A DNA stretch of 64,000 nt from Clarkia xantiana subsp. parviflora (taxonomy: Eukaryota; Streptophyta; Magnoliopsida; Myrtales; Onagraceae): NCBI GenBank assembly GCA_036873135.1, contig JAPTYO010000001.1, forward strand, positions 42,742,774-42,806,773, in the 5' to 3' direction. Position 1 is the first letter of the stretch, and every line of letters starts with the position of its first letter. Below are positions 10,483-22,140 of the stretch, in pieces. The notes beneath the pieces are model-generated. The model had not been told where the DNA came from, ran no database searches, and was given only the letters and a program-made list of their open reading frames with translations. Position numbers and translations under genes: made by a program.

Positions 10483-11310
10483 GCGATCTAGGAACTTTAA
10501 CAAAGGACAATAAAGAAAACACATTACTAAAAGCCGAAATATCTGAAATGGCACCAAACAAGGCTGCTGGAGCATTCAAGGGGTCCCTAATCGCCTGAAC
10601 AAGCAGCACAGAATCTGAGAGAACCGAAATGGGCACTGAAGCAAACCGTTGTGCCATCTTGAGTCCAACTCTAACAGCTAATCCCTCTGCCAGTAAAGGA
10701 TCTGAACCACACCTACGAACAGTGGACATCCCTTGATAGCAACCTGCTCCATCTACCAAAATTGCAGCCCCAACGATAGACAAGGACTCCATATGTACAG
10801 CATCATCAACAAAGAGCCTCCACTGATGGTGTGAAGACACCACATCACTGCATTGGTGGTGGTGGAGGTGGGTAGGCAGATGGACCACCTTGAGTTTGAA
10901 CCTGGACAATCAGTGAAGAGAGTATCCAAATCAGAAAATAAATAATGCATAGAAGATATCGTATTGTGTATATTAAGCTTCTTGGACTTGAACACCACTT
11001 CATTTCTAACTAACCAAATAGACCATAGAACAACATACTTCTGAGCTAGCAACTTTTTCTTTTCAATCTTTGTTGTTGCCAAATTATCTGACCATTCAAG
11101 CCAATTCATAACAGAGGATACAGGTAATGAAGATGTAATAACACCAAGTGGACTAGCTTGCCAAATCCTAGCAACAAAAGAGCATGACCACATAAGGTGA
11201 TTCCAAGGTTCTCTCTCAAGGAAACACATGGGACATGTAGGATCAATGGTAGCAATACGTCTTTGGAGTTTTAGCCCAAGAGCTACCCCCCCCCCCCCCC
11301 CCCCCCCCAT
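10483..11310 (-). pseudogene. LINE zf-RVT and C-terminal RNase H, truncated
   Basis: The first segment (about 10910-11260) has CPMCFLEREPWNHLMWSC, the Cys/His pattern of zf-RVT. The second (about 10483-10870) reads WRLFVDDAVHMES...GAAILVDG...LAEGLAVRVGLKMAQ...VLSDSVLLVQAI, an RNase H fold of the plant LINE type. The first acidic motif is altered, and the C-terminus is removed by the Tat insertion at 10482. Confidence 0.82.
11286..11308. repeat. poly-C tract of 23 bases in the LINE
   Basis: A 23-C run sits inside LINE ORF2 coding sequence. A second of 13 C lies at 15042-15054. Both fall where conserved residues are missing or displaced. Confidence 0.9.
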
Positions 11311-13174
11311 TGCAACCCTTCCAGACGAACATCTTGATCTTTGGGGCCATTTTTACAGACCAAAAGAAACCCAAAAAAGAAGGATTAACTGTCATAGGGG
11401 AGCAGAGGTAGAGCCAAAAATTTGAGAATGGTAGAGAGAATTAAGGAAGTGGTAACCTGATTTGACTGTATAATTACCGGATTTATGGTGTAACCACACT
11501 AATCTATCATCTGTTGGAAAATAAGGGATATCAATTTCAAGAATAGACTGTACCATCAAAGGATGAATGATTTGAGATAACAACTGGACATTCCAATCTC
11601 TGGTATTCGAATCCACATAGGAAGCAACAATAGGTGGGTGATCATTGTCCACCCCAACCCTCCACTGCAACAAGGAGGAAGTGTTATGGACCTAGGGATC
11701 ATTCCAAAGGTCCACAGATTGGCCAGTACCAATCCTCCAACGACAAGCCAAGAACAATAAAGGCTTCAAAGAAATCAAATACTTCCAAACAGCATAATGG
11801 TTAACAGAACATGAGGCAGTAAAGATAGAAGACTGTGGGAAGTACTTGTTTCTAAGGGTTGACACCCACAAAGAATCAGACTTAGTAGATAATCTCCACA
11901 ACTGTTTAAACAGTAGAGCAATATTTTGAATTCTCAAATCTTTGTCGGACCTAAAATCTGACTTATGGAGATTTACGTTTTGAAAACGATGCATTTTGGA
12001 AAGAGTCGCCATTAGTTAATAAAGGCTAACTAGAATCCTAAATTACCTAAACGAATAATGAATTAAACGCTAGGTCTAAAATCGGTCTACGATCAGAAAG
12101 TCGAGTTCGGGGGTTCTATTACGAATTAAAAATATAATTTTTAACATCGCCCATTCGGTACTCAATTCACTTAATTGCCACTTTTTTAAAATTTAAACAT
12201 TTGTTACGTCAAACTAATCTAACGTTATGAAAAAGAGCTAAACTAATTTTTACGCAAAAACTATTATTAACAATAAGTATAAACCTAAAAAAAAACTATT
12301 AAGCATCTAATTCTCCTAATTGAAATAAAATCTAAACAAAACTAAACATGCTCCAAACATGATACAATTTAGTATTTACATATCACACACATATGTTCAC
12401 AAAAACATGTTATCTAATTATATTTACATTTTAACTATCTAATTAACACAACATGATAATAATAACAAATAATAGAACATAACAAAAAAAAAAAAAAAAA
12501 ACTGATTATTGAATTAAAAAAAAAAAAAAAAAAAAAAAAACTTTTTCATTACAGGACAAATTTGCACGGGTTCCGAAAACTGATGTATTATTATTGTTTT
12601 TGTTGTGTCTTTTTTACATGTAAAAGAACCATATTTATAGCTAAACTAGGACCCTAAACTAGGAAAATAAAATCTGAAAAATATATGCATTTAATATTCC
12701 GAAAATATACATATATATTTATGTATTTCACCATAAATACACATAATATATTTTCTAAATATTTTACAATAAATAATGCATATACACTATCATATTTTAA
12801 GTCAGTCCTATCTTTAGAAACTTCGCGACCTTCCATATTTAAATACTTCCTTTTTTTGACGCGTCACATATGACATTTTGAACGTGCTACGCGCGGACCA
12901 AAATTAGGTGTTTACAATCTTTAAAGCAATGACCCCCCACTGTCTTGTTCCTAGTAAGTTTATTCCAAGCAATCCAATTAATACCCACCCTCGTAGCATA
13001 ATTTTTCCACCAAAACTGTCTAGTTAACTGTTCTAACTTATCAAGTATATGAAATGGAATTTTCAAATAACTCATGGCAAAGATAGGAATAGCTGCAACA
13101 GTTGATTTAATCAAAACCTCCTTCCCAGCAGAGGATAAAAGTTTTTCCATCCAACCCTGAATCCTAGAACTCAT
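11311..13174 (-). pseudogene. LINE RT thumb and connection, split by a solo LTR
   Basis: The right part (12917-13174) reads RIQGWMEKLLSSAGKEVL and YLKIPFHILDKLE, typical of the LINE RT thumb. The left part (11392-11942) continues with LWRLSTKSDSLWVSTLRNKYF, WRIGTGQSVDLWNDP and DDRLVWLHHKSGNYTVKSGY. A 974-bp LTR-like insertion separates them with an ATCTT duplication. Further frame changes occur near 11690 and at the poly-C tract. Confidence 0.85.
11943..12916 (-). mobile_element. solo LTR (974 bp) in the LINE
   Basis: The segment starts TG (11943) and ends CA (12916), and is flanked by a perfect 5-bp duplication ATCTT (11938-11942 and 12917-12921). Removing it rejoins LINE RT sequence. It is AT-rich with two long A runs (12482-12540) and no coding capacity. 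Minus orientation is inferred from the TGTAAACACC start common in plant LTRs. A small non-coding LTR element cannot be excluded. Confidence 0.8.
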
Positions 13175-13182
13175 CCTTTCGA

Positions 13183-14346
13183 TTAAAGATGCCCGAATAC
13201 AGTTTCTTTGGGAAAACCAGTCAATTGGGAGCCTTTATCCGAATCTTTCATTTCCACCACGCCAAAATTTGTAAAAATCTGATCCTTAAGTTGTGGAGGA
13301 ACATTCTTACTAAATTTGATGGATGATTTTTGAAAATTAATGCACTGCCCAGACTGATGTTCATATTCAGATAGTAGTTGCTGAAGAGTATCTATATTGA
13401 GGGTGCTGGCTTCAAGAAAAATGAAACTGCCATCAGCAAACAGCAGATGGGTGATAGGTATACAATTAGCAGCTGGTCTAATACCTTTGAGAAAAGCATC
13501 GTGGGAAGCCAAAGACAATTGAGCAGATAACACTTCAGCACACAGAATAGAGAGGAAAGGGGACAGAGGGTCCCCCTGTCTGAGTCCTCTAGTGGGGGTA
13601 ATAAGGGAAGATGGTTGACCATTGATCAAAATACTAAGGGAAGAGGTTGACACACATTGCATAATCCACTCTATAAAGACCACTGGAAAACCTAAAACCT
13701 GAAAAACAGCACAAAGAAAATACCATTCAATTCTATCATAAGCCTTAGACATGTCTAGCTTAAGAGCCATAAGGCCAACCCGACCAACCCTTCTCCTCTT
13801 AATTGTATGAAGTAGTTCCTGAGCAAGAAGGATGTTATCCGTGATTAACCTTCCAGGAACAAACACACTTTGAAACAGAGAGATAATGGTCTGAAGTTGA
13901 GTCTTAAGTCTATTGGCTAAAACTTTAGAGATGATCTTGTAAGTTGTATTGCAAAGGGTAATAGGTCCCCATTGAGCTAAAGATTGAGGTTGACTAACCT
14001 TAGGGATGAGTACAACAAAAGCATGATTATTAACCTTAAGTAAAGATCCTGAGGAGAAAAAATTCTGGACAGCAAGTACAGTATCTGTTGAAACCAAATC
14101 CCAATTTTTCTGGAAAAAACCCGGAGGAAAACCATCAGCTCCAGGAGACTTATCAGGGTGGAGTTGTTTAATAGTCGTTGCAATTTCAAGTGATGTAACA
14201 GGAACATCAAGGGAGGATAAGGAGGAAGACAGACTTCTATTCCCTAAACACTGAGTCAAAGAAAAAGGCCCCTGAAGCCCTGAGGAAGAGAAAACATTTG
14301 AGAAATAAGAAACCACGTGATCATGAATTTGGGAGGGGGAAGTCAA
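13183..14346 (-). pseudogene. LINE reverse transcriptase (palm region, mutated active site)
   Basis: The frame contains the standard plant LINE RT segments in order: DKSPGADGFPPGFFQKNW, AFVVLIPKV, KIISKVLANRLK, SVFVPGRLITDNILLAQE, LKLDMSKAYDRIEW with the first catalytic Asp, GLRQGDPLSP, and LLFADGSFIFLEAS. The last should be FADDS; the second Asp is Gly, which removes a metal ligand. The frame breaks at about 13183 and continues in the adjacent ORF. With the endonuclease deletion this confirms a dead copy. Confidence 0.92.
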
Positions 14347-14442
14347 CCAATTCCCTTGATTGTCCAGAATCTAATCAAGACGATTAATATGTCTGCGGGC
14401 TAGAGTTTTTGCATGGAAGAACCTAGTGTTCCTATCACCCTC

Positions 14443-15285
14443 TTAAAGCCATAAATGTCTAGATTTTTTCCTCCAATGAATTTCTTCCATTTCATATAAG
14501 CCAAACAAAACTGAAGTTAACCTAGCTTCCTCAACAGGGTCATTGTCTAACTCCTGAACAGCAGCCAATTCTGACCGAGTTGTATTGATTCTACCGTTTA
14601 AGTGACAAAAGGTAACATTATTCCATTGTTTAAGAGAATGTTTGAGCCTAGTAAGTTTCTTGTGAAGGACATACTGAGGTAACCCCAGAAGGGGAGCCTC
14701 CCAAGATGCATGTAAAAGTCGCTGAAAATCAGGGTGAGAGACCCACATTTTTTCAAAACGGAAGGGTCTCCTCGATCTAGTATGGGAAGAGGTTCCATTA
14801 AGAGTAAGAAGCACCGGGCAATGATCTGAAGCTACCATTTCAAGGTGTAGAAGAACAGCGTCAGAGAATAGGGACACCCATTCATAAGTAGCAAAAGCCC
14901 TATCAAGCCTACATTTGATGGAGTCATCACCAGTTCTACGATTAGTCCAAGTAAAAGGGGTTCCTTTAAACCCCAAATCAATAAGATCTAAAGAACTAAT
15001 CCATAAATGTGATTGTAATATCCTAGAAGCAGAACGAGAATCCCCCCCCCCCCCTTTCTCCTCAACCCGCCAAGCTAGAATCAAACCTCCCCTAGTATCC
15101 TCTGGAGGCACTGAATAAACATTAGGGAATCCTAAATTTTTTAGAATAGTCTCCAATCTATCCGGTTTACATTTCACCTCAGACAAACACACTAGATAAG
15201 GGTTCCACTGCGCCACCAAATGGCGTAAGTGTTGAATTGTCAAGGAATTCCCATTCCCTTGACAATTCCAGGCCAGCAGATTCAT
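14443..15285 (-). pseudogene. LINE ORF2 endonuclease domain with internal deletion
   Basis: The ORF starts with MNLLAWNCQGNGN and LSEVK, the Asn and Glu motifs of APE-type LINE endonucleases, and later shows LIDLGFKGTPFTWTNRR and ASDHCPVLL with the catalytic Asp-His. Between LILAWR and the FTW region only about 30 residues remain, including a Gly run encoded by a 13-C tract (plus strand, 15042-15054), so the usual GDFN segment is missing. The domain nicks target DNA to prime reverse transcription; this copy should be inactive. The ORF ends at 14443, shortly before the RT frame. Confidence 0.85.
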
Positions 15286-15413
15286 AATGGGTGCGGGAAC
15301 TGCAAACGCAGACCCGCCAACAACAAATACTCATAATCCCTATATAAAATAGAATGCCACTGATTAAGTAAAAACGAGACCTGATTAAAAGATATCGAAG
15401 TGTCCTCCATGTC

Positions 15414-18041
15414 CTAATCTAGATCAGAGGAATCCGTCGAAGATTGGGAGTCGATGTCCAAAATGATCATCTGTTGTGTTCGCCTTGGCGTGGCCTCGGC
15501 CATAGGAGTATCTCGAATCGTGATGCCCGGGTTACGAAAAGCTTCAAAGCTTCTTTTCCTTGATTCCGATAACGGAACATTCTCCACCACTGGAGCTGTA
15601 CCATCCCTGTGCTCCACCTGGACCTCCGGAAGAGAAGTAGCATTCCCAGCAGATCCATTTGCATGAGACCCATTAACTTGAGGCGGAGGGGGAGGGGAAC
15701 GATTTGAAGGCCCAACGTCAAAATTGTTTGCTGGTTGGGCCTGGTTACCCAACTGTTCCATCCACAACAGCTGCTGGGCCAATGCATGATCATCAAATTG
15801 CGACGTATGGTGGTTCGTAGACGCTAGGAGGAAAATGCCAGCCCTATTGTAGTCCTCCATTGAATCCAACAGCATTGTCGTTTCCGGAGCAGACAAAACA
15901 GAAGATGGGGAACGCTCCTGGACGTGGGGGACCTCTTCAAACCTCCTCGGGGTTGGTTCAGGTATGTGGGAAATCTCAAAAGGGCCAGTATATGGAGGAT
16001 AGGAAAACTCCCAAGCTGGTGTCGGATGCTGAGCTGCAAAATGGTGTTGCGGCGTCGCCCATAAATAATTCCAATGCTGATACAAAGGAACAAAAACGTT
16101 CAAAGGAAAAGCTGTGTGTGCCTGATTGAGGTTTTGGGGTGGGGTATAAGGTAGGGGTGAAATCGGTTCGGTCGGACCGGTTTTTTAGTTATTTCGGTCG
16201 GGGTTCGATTTATTCTGACCGGATTTTTTCAACAAAAAAATCCGACCAAAAATCCGTAGGGAAAAAAATAAACCGTCCATGTTTAGTACGGTTTTTTCGG
16301 TTCGGTTTTCGGTTTAAACCGAAAATCCGAACATAATAATGAATATTTAAAATATCTCCAATTTTTACTAGTAGATCACATTAAATTACCCATTAATCAA
16401 ATTATGTTGAATACTAAATAAAATTCCATACAACTCATACTTATAGAATATACTCAAAGTTCCAAAATAATAAGAGAAATTCGAAACTACCGTGAATTCA
16501 AACGTAAAAAATATAGAGGAATGGAGAAGATAATTTGATTACCACTAATAAAGATGAAAGTAATAATAATAATAATAATAATATTAAAGAAAAATATTTG
16601 ATTTCCTTAAGAAAAAACTTTAAGTTATCTTAATAATATATAATATATATCATATTATATTATAATTTGATAAAAGTTCGGTCTAGTTCGGTCTCCACGG
16701 TTTTTTTAACACGAGGACCGAACCGAACCGAACCGAAAAACCGAATATTACCTAAAAAATCCGACCACACACCAAACGGTCTATGTACAGTTCGGTTTTT
16801 CGGACCGGTCCGGTTCGGTTTTTTGCGGATTTTCGGTCTTACCGGATTTTACTTTCAGCCCTAGTATAAAGAGACTGAGGGAAGTTTGTTGGTATGGCAT
16901 GATGAAAAGTTGGAGGTGCAAAACGCTGATGACCAGAGGCTATAGTTGATGAAGAAAGAACCTGTGAAGGAGTGCTACCAGGAGGAAAGACTGTTGCAAT
17001 TGGGATCGCCTGAATCAGAGAGGATGATTGAGTTTGTCGGAATTGAGCCCCACTATCTGCAGAAGGGTCAGCACGTTCCCTTCGTCTATTAGAAACACCA
17101 CCACGATTTGGTGTATTCAAGTTAGGGTTTGGGTCCAGCGAAATCCAGTTATTCAATCTTCCTAAGCCACGATTACCAAAGGTAAACATATCATGTGAGG
17201 ACGAAGAAACTGTCGTTACCCTTCGCTCGTCTGCCATCCTCGAAAGTCTGGTAGTCAAATCGTTAAGAACCACTACACTCGGAGATCGACACTCTTCCAG
17301 ATTGTGGCCAAAACGGCCACATCTTAGACATGGAAGCCCCGACCGATAAGCAATCAGAACTTCGTGTGTTGTAGTCCCATTGTAATACCCACAGAAGGGA
17401 GAACAGGCTCAAGCAAATTGATTCGAACCCTAATACGTGGGAAAGCAGTTATCCACGTAGGATCCGAGGCAACTTTCGTTTGAAGAATAGTCCCAACTTG
17501 CGCCGCAATCATGGAGATATTAGCATCAGTCATCAGATGTAATCCACGAAGCTCAATCCATGTCTCCACCCTTGTGAAATCAAGCCTCAGTACTTGGCAG
17601 ATTGGAATCAGGCCTCCAAAGCTGGAGTATCATACCCTGGACGTTAAAGGCACCATTTTGAAGCACCTCTAACGCTTGATTTTCAGAAGAGAAAATGAAG
17701 ACCCAAAGACCATCTTCCCTACGAATCACCTCTGGAGCCTCCTCAACCCGCCAATTAGCTGCCACGAATCTTCTAACCACATCTTCACGAACCCCTCGCA
17801 GTGAAAGAAAACGACCAAACAACGTTCTGTACATGATCTCCATAGGAATAAAGCCAGCCGAGGTTGGTGTGATTTTGTTGGCAGATAGTGTAAAAAAGAT
17901 TCGCCGGAGAAGAGGAATGGAATTGACGTGTCTATGGATACGAAGAGAGGCTTTAATTGAAGCCTCCATAGCTACTAGGCGTAATGATAATCCAGGGCAT
18001 AGGCTTTGCAACGCAAGCAAGCCACCCAGACATGCAAACAA
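15414..18041 (-). pseudogene. LINE ORF1 (DUF4283 plus CCHC zinc knuckle)
   Basis: The N-terminal part (17580-18041) matches DUF4283, a nucleic-acid-binding domain of plant LINE ORF1 proteins; FIPMEIMYRTLFGRF and VFIFSSENQALEVLQNGAF are the clearest segments. A frameshift near 17575 moves the reading frame to 17354-17569 (ETWIELRGLHLMT...). Another lies before the zinc knuckle CLRCGRFGHNLEEC (C-x2-C-x4-H-x4-C) at about 17280-17330. The Ser/Pro/Asn-rich tail continues through 16872 and, past a 712-bp hAT-type insertion, through 16143-15414. ORF1 proteins coat LINE RNA. Frameshifts and the insertion make this a pseudogene. Confidence 0.8.
16152..16863. mobile_element. hAT-type non-autonomous element in LINE ORF1
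   Basis: The 712-bp segment starts TAGGGGTGAAA and ends TTTCAGCCCTA. It is flanked by an 8-bp duplication GTATAAGG / GTATAAAG (16144-16151, 16864-16871; 7 of 8 match). Both subterminal regions are dense in CGGTTCGG and CCGGACC motifs; the centre is AT-rich with no ORF. The 8-bp duplication and TIR fit hAT elements. A related copy lies at 51365-51931. Confidence 0.85.
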
Positions 18042-18240
18042 TAGCCAAGCACCAGCTCAGCATGAAAAAACTCGGAAAACGAACATACAGAGGCGTGGCA
18101 GCAAGCAACGAACACTTCGACTTCCAGGAGACAACAACAAACAGTCGAGACAAAAGGAATTAGACGGTTCGAATACCAGAAGTCGAACCCTAAAAAAACC
18201 TAAAGAAACCTTGAAACCCTAAAAAAAAAAAAGAGAGCAG

Positions 18241-18549
18241 AGAGTTGAAAAACCCCTCACTTTGTTTACTTTCTTTCTGTTCTTGGTATAGAACCTACAG
18301 TACACTTTTTTTTTTTTTCTATTCACCGCCCCAATATCATCTCTCCTTTCTCATGTCATTATTCTCTTCAATGTTATCAGAATTGGACCGGCGGTCCGAT
18401 TAGGAATTGGACCCATAACTAGGGCCGGCAATGGTGCGGTGAAAATAAAAAAAAACCATGAAAATATGAAATTGACATGGTCATATGTTAGACTCTGAAA
18501 ATATTCCATAAAGCTTCCCATGTATTGTACGGGTAGTAATTAACATTTA
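18241..18549. other. spacer between LINE and fold-back elements
   Basis: AT-rich sequence with a fragment at about 18370-18420 reading ATGTTATCAGAATTGGACCGG. This matches the end of the hAT-type MITE seen intact at 37835-38148. No gene seen. Confidence 0.55.
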
Positions 18550-19059
18550 GGGTTAACAGGTCTTTTGATCCATGATGTTTGACAACTTTTGGGTTTTGGT
18601 CCATGATGTTTTTTTGCCTAGTTTTTGTACCATACGTTTGCAGATATTTCTAGTTTTGGTCTGACCGTTACGTTCCGTCCATTTTTTTCCATTAAGTGAC
18701 ATGTGCAAGTCACGTGATCCACCATAAACTTTCAATTTTGTTCAAATTTTGGGAATTGACACTCTAAACCTAGTTCAATTTGGGCGAATTGAACTAGGTT
18801 TAATGGGTCAAATTTGGGGGAATTGACACCCTAAACCTAGTTCAATGGGTCAATTCCCCCAAATTTGAACAAAATTGAAAGTTTAGGGTGGATCACGTGA
18901 CTTGCACATGTCACTTAATGGAAAAAATGGACGAAATGTAACGGTCGGACCAAAACTAGAAAAATCTGTAAACATATGGTACCAAAACTAGGCAAAAAAA
19001 AAAATATTGACGAAAACTCAAAAGTGGTCAAACATATAGACCAAAAGACCTGTTAACCA
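18550..19059. mobile_element. MULE-type fold-back MITE, copy 1
   Basis: It begins GGGTTAACAGGTCTTTTG and ends with the inverse (CCAAAAGACCTGTTAACC). The terminal inverted repeats are over 200 bp and nearly meet in the middle. Two other copies (22621-23147, 52338-52652) have perfect 9-bp duplications, pointing to Mutator-type transposition. Here TAACATTTA (18541-18549) is matched 8 of 9 by TAATATTTA at 19836-19844, beyond the next element, so the next element appears to be nested in this one's right end. Confidence 0.75.
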
Positions 19060-19065
19060 TAATAT

Positions 19066-19833
19066 GTTAAGAACACAATAGGGGCCTGAATGTTTGCCCA
19101 TGTTGCCAAAAGGGGTCTGAATTGAAAACACGTATTATTAAGGGCCTGAATTTTGAGTTTTGTTGATAATCGAGCTTCCGTCCAAATTTGCTGTTAAATG
19201 TAACGGAACAACGTGAAATGACAGAATTACCCTTTTGCAATTATTATACAATTTATCAGTTTAATTAATGAAATGTGAAATGTCTAAAATACCCCTGCAC
19301 ACTAATTATGCCCTTAAGGCCACCACGGCCACCGCCACCGACCACCACCCCAGCTCCGGCGACCACCACTCCAGCTCTGGCGACCACCACCCCAGCTTCG
19401 GCAACCACCACCCCAGCTTCGGCGACCCTAACCCCCCTCCGGCGACCCAAAAAAGCTCCGATCGGAGCTTTTTTGGGTCGCCGGAGGGAGGTTAGGGTCG
19501 CCGGAGCTGGGGTGGTGGTCGCCGGATGGGTGGTGGTCGCCGAAGCCGGGTGGTGGTGGTCGCCGGAGCTTTGGTGGCTTAAAGGGTATTTTCGTCTTTT
19601 TAGATCAAACATGTGAGGGACACACTTTGGTCAAATGGCATTTTCGGGTTTTCAAATTATTTTCGGTCACGTGCTTGGCATGTGACCAATTTCCGTCACT
19701 TTTAACAGAAAAAATAGACGGAGACCTCACTTATACACAAAACTCAAAATTCAGGCCCTTAATAATACGTTTTTTCAATTCAGACCCCTTTTAGCAACAT
19801 GGGCAAACATTCAGCTCCTATTGTGTTCTTAAC
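19066..19833. mobile_element. fold-back element with GC-rich centre
   Basis: The outer arms (GTTAAGAACACAATAGG and its inverse) match over at least 100 bp. The centre is a near-perfect palindrome about CTCCGATCGGAG at 19460, with flanking CCACCACCCCAGCTCCGGCGA repeats on one arm and their complement on the other. Open frames exist on both strands but are Pro/Ala/Thr or Gly/Val low-complexity, and I do not call them genes. No transposase seen. Confidence 0.75.
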
Positions 19834-19844
19834 CCTAATATTTA

Positions 19845-21600
19845 TATATTGAACATTGATTGCTCTACTCTCCGTTCCTCTGATCTACTTGGAGATCTCG
19901 TGCTAGAGAAGACTATATTAACAGTAAAAGTAGAAAGAATGAATGGGATAGTCTTTCTAATAAGATCTACTAGTATTTGGATGCTTAAAATTTAAAGATG
20001 TTCTTATTGATTAATCTTGTTAATGGACGACTGAATGTCTTCATTTTTACTTAAAGAACATATTTATTTTATCTTATACGTTTTATATGAGATCTTGTGC
20101 AGTTATTTTTAGATAAGTCTGTTTGGAGCCATTTTTAATGAAACACATTTGTGATATATTTGTCTTATTGGTTTATTGCAAGCTTACGGGTCGACTGAAA
20201 CACTATTTGTCTGACTTCAAGAAAGTGCATTGTGGAGTGGAAGTAGGCGACCAATTCTCTTGTTATGGACTATTTAACAACTCAGTTTTGCTATAACTGA
20301 TGTTGGGCGCATTCACAATTGTAAGAGGTATGAGACTATGAACTTGTCGTTGGTTTAATATTGAACATGATGGGCTATTACTTTGTTCTTGCATGTGTAT
20401 TTGTATGTTTCTCCATTATTAGACATTCATTCTTCTTGTACTAAATTTTGGGCTTAACCGGAGATACAGACTCCGCTCAAGCCACTGCATTTTTTCAACG
20501 GTAGTATATATATATATTAGCCAATCATAAAAATTGCCCATACATTTGGTATTCATCCATTGAAACTAATTTACACATGTCGTGACTTGCAAATTTTAAA
20601 CTCAAAATTTATTTTTGGTTATGTCTGAATTATAGCTTTCCATTTTATTTTGTGGATAATTGTTGAAACTTCCTAAGTATTTTATTTCCTTTAAATTAAA
20701 ATACCATTTTCTTGAAAACTTTGTGACTTGAAACTCACCTATCGTGGACTCAATCACAGAGTTGTTTGATGAAATATAGTTTTCCAAATTTAAATTGATA
20801 ACATGTGTCATATATAAATATATTGTGATTAAATCGATAACATGCTCCGTCGGTTATTCAAAACAAACTTAAATCTCATATTTGAGATTAGTAGTATGAG
20901 CATGTTGAAGTTCAAACTAAACATGGTAACATTCCTTGATTATGAATTGTTTTCATAGGAATTGTTTTCGTGGCTCCGATTAGGAATTGTTTTCGTGAAC
21001 CATGCTATTTTCATATTTAACTTATTAGGTTTTCACCTTAATTGTTTTGACACATGTTATTGCATGTTCAGTTTGTGTTTGAAAAATTGAAACGCGTGGA
21101 AAATATATATTTTGAAAAATGTTATTGAATTTAAATGACATCTTTATGGTCGTGAACTCGCTTATCGTGAGACCGACTATGAAGTTGTTTCTGATAATGA
21201 TTAATGTCCACATATATTCAATTATTTGATTTAATAATTTATTATTATTATTATTATTATTATAATTTTGTTTTAAAATTGCACGCAATGCTATTTCAGA
21301 GTTCCTTTGCAAGTCTTTAGTACTTCAATACCCTATCGGTATGAGGTGCTAAATGGCTTTCGTTTTTGTATTTATACGATGAATCATTTACCATGATCGG
21401 GGGGAGCCTTGGGTGAGATTATAGAGAATGATTGTAGTATTATTGTACTTTTTTTTTGCTGAATTTGGGAGAACACTTGGTTCATTTAATAACAAATTTT
21501 AAATTATTTTCTCCCTGATTTAATGTCAGCAATTTAGTTTTTGTCATAGTCGTCTCTCTCCTAGGTGTGAGATTTCGTTTACCCTTCGGTGGGATCTGCG
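19845..21600. other. AT-rich spacer, no gene recognised
   Basis: Nothing with domain similarity on either strand. Short features only: a TA run near 20508 and an ATT run near 21238-21262. Confidence 0.6.
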
Positions 21601-21769
21601 CCGCCTCTCCAATCTTTGGGGAAGTAGTGCGTTGAAATCAATCATCGGCCATCATTTATTACTGGATGAACAGATTTGCTTCGCTGGGAATTTTTGCGCC
21701 AATCAACCCATTAGAGTGCATAGCCATACAAAAACCCTAATCCTAAATTTCTTTTTTTGGTGTTTGCAG

Positions 21770-22140
21770 GAAGGTGGAGACTGCCGTGAAGGCAACTGGA
21801 ACCGATGTCAATCTGGGTTTTCATTCTAGTGCTGGAGAGACTAATAGACCGGGGGAACTGGTTTGGATCTGGAATCGACCCCCGAACTGCACTTTAAGGA
21901 GCGTTATGTTGGGAAGGTTATTGCGAAGAAACCAATCAGAAATATCACAGTGTTGAATGTATTGAAAGTTGCTTGGGCAGGGTTTACGAGCGTGAAGATC
22001 TCCACCTTAACCGAGGATGTCTTGATGAGCTTCGAATTCATGAATTAGGCAGATGCAAAGGTCATACTGGATCAATCACCTTGGCCAATCCAAGGGCATT
22101 GCTTAAGCTTGAAAATGTGGGAAAAAGAGAAAGGAGTTTC
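21770..22140 (+). pseudogene. DUF4283-like (LINE ORF1) fragment
   Basis: The plus strand encodes FKERYVGKVIAKKPIRNITV, then WAGFTSVKISTLTEDVLMSFEF. After a stop and frame change it encodes a stretch ending WPIQGHCLSLKMW. This order and spacing match the DUF4283 domain of plant LINE ORF1 and related gag-like proteins. A TTTGCAG acceptor-like site precedes it at about 21764-21770. No downstream ORF2 follows, so it is an isolated fragment. Confidence 0.55.

Larger units (their letters stand above)
10483..18240 (-). mobile_element. L1-type plant LINE, 3'-truncated and interrupted
   Basis: A minus-strand non-LTR retrotransposon starts near 18240 and runs to 10483, where the Tat element cuts it. 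ORF1 has a DUF4283 domain and a CCHC knuckle. ORF2 has an APE-type endonuclease, RT, zf-RVT and RNase H. It is broken by a solo LTR (11943-12916) and a hAT-type element (16152-16863), both with target-site duplications, by several frameshifts, and by two poly-C tracts. The 5' end is approximate, judged from the CCCTAAA-rich leader and the change of sequence near 18240-18290. Confidence 0.9.

Noticed and set aside
19265..19616. Pro/Ala/Thr- and Gly/Val-rich ORFs
   Set aside because: Low-complexity translation of the GC-rich palindrome core; open on both strands.
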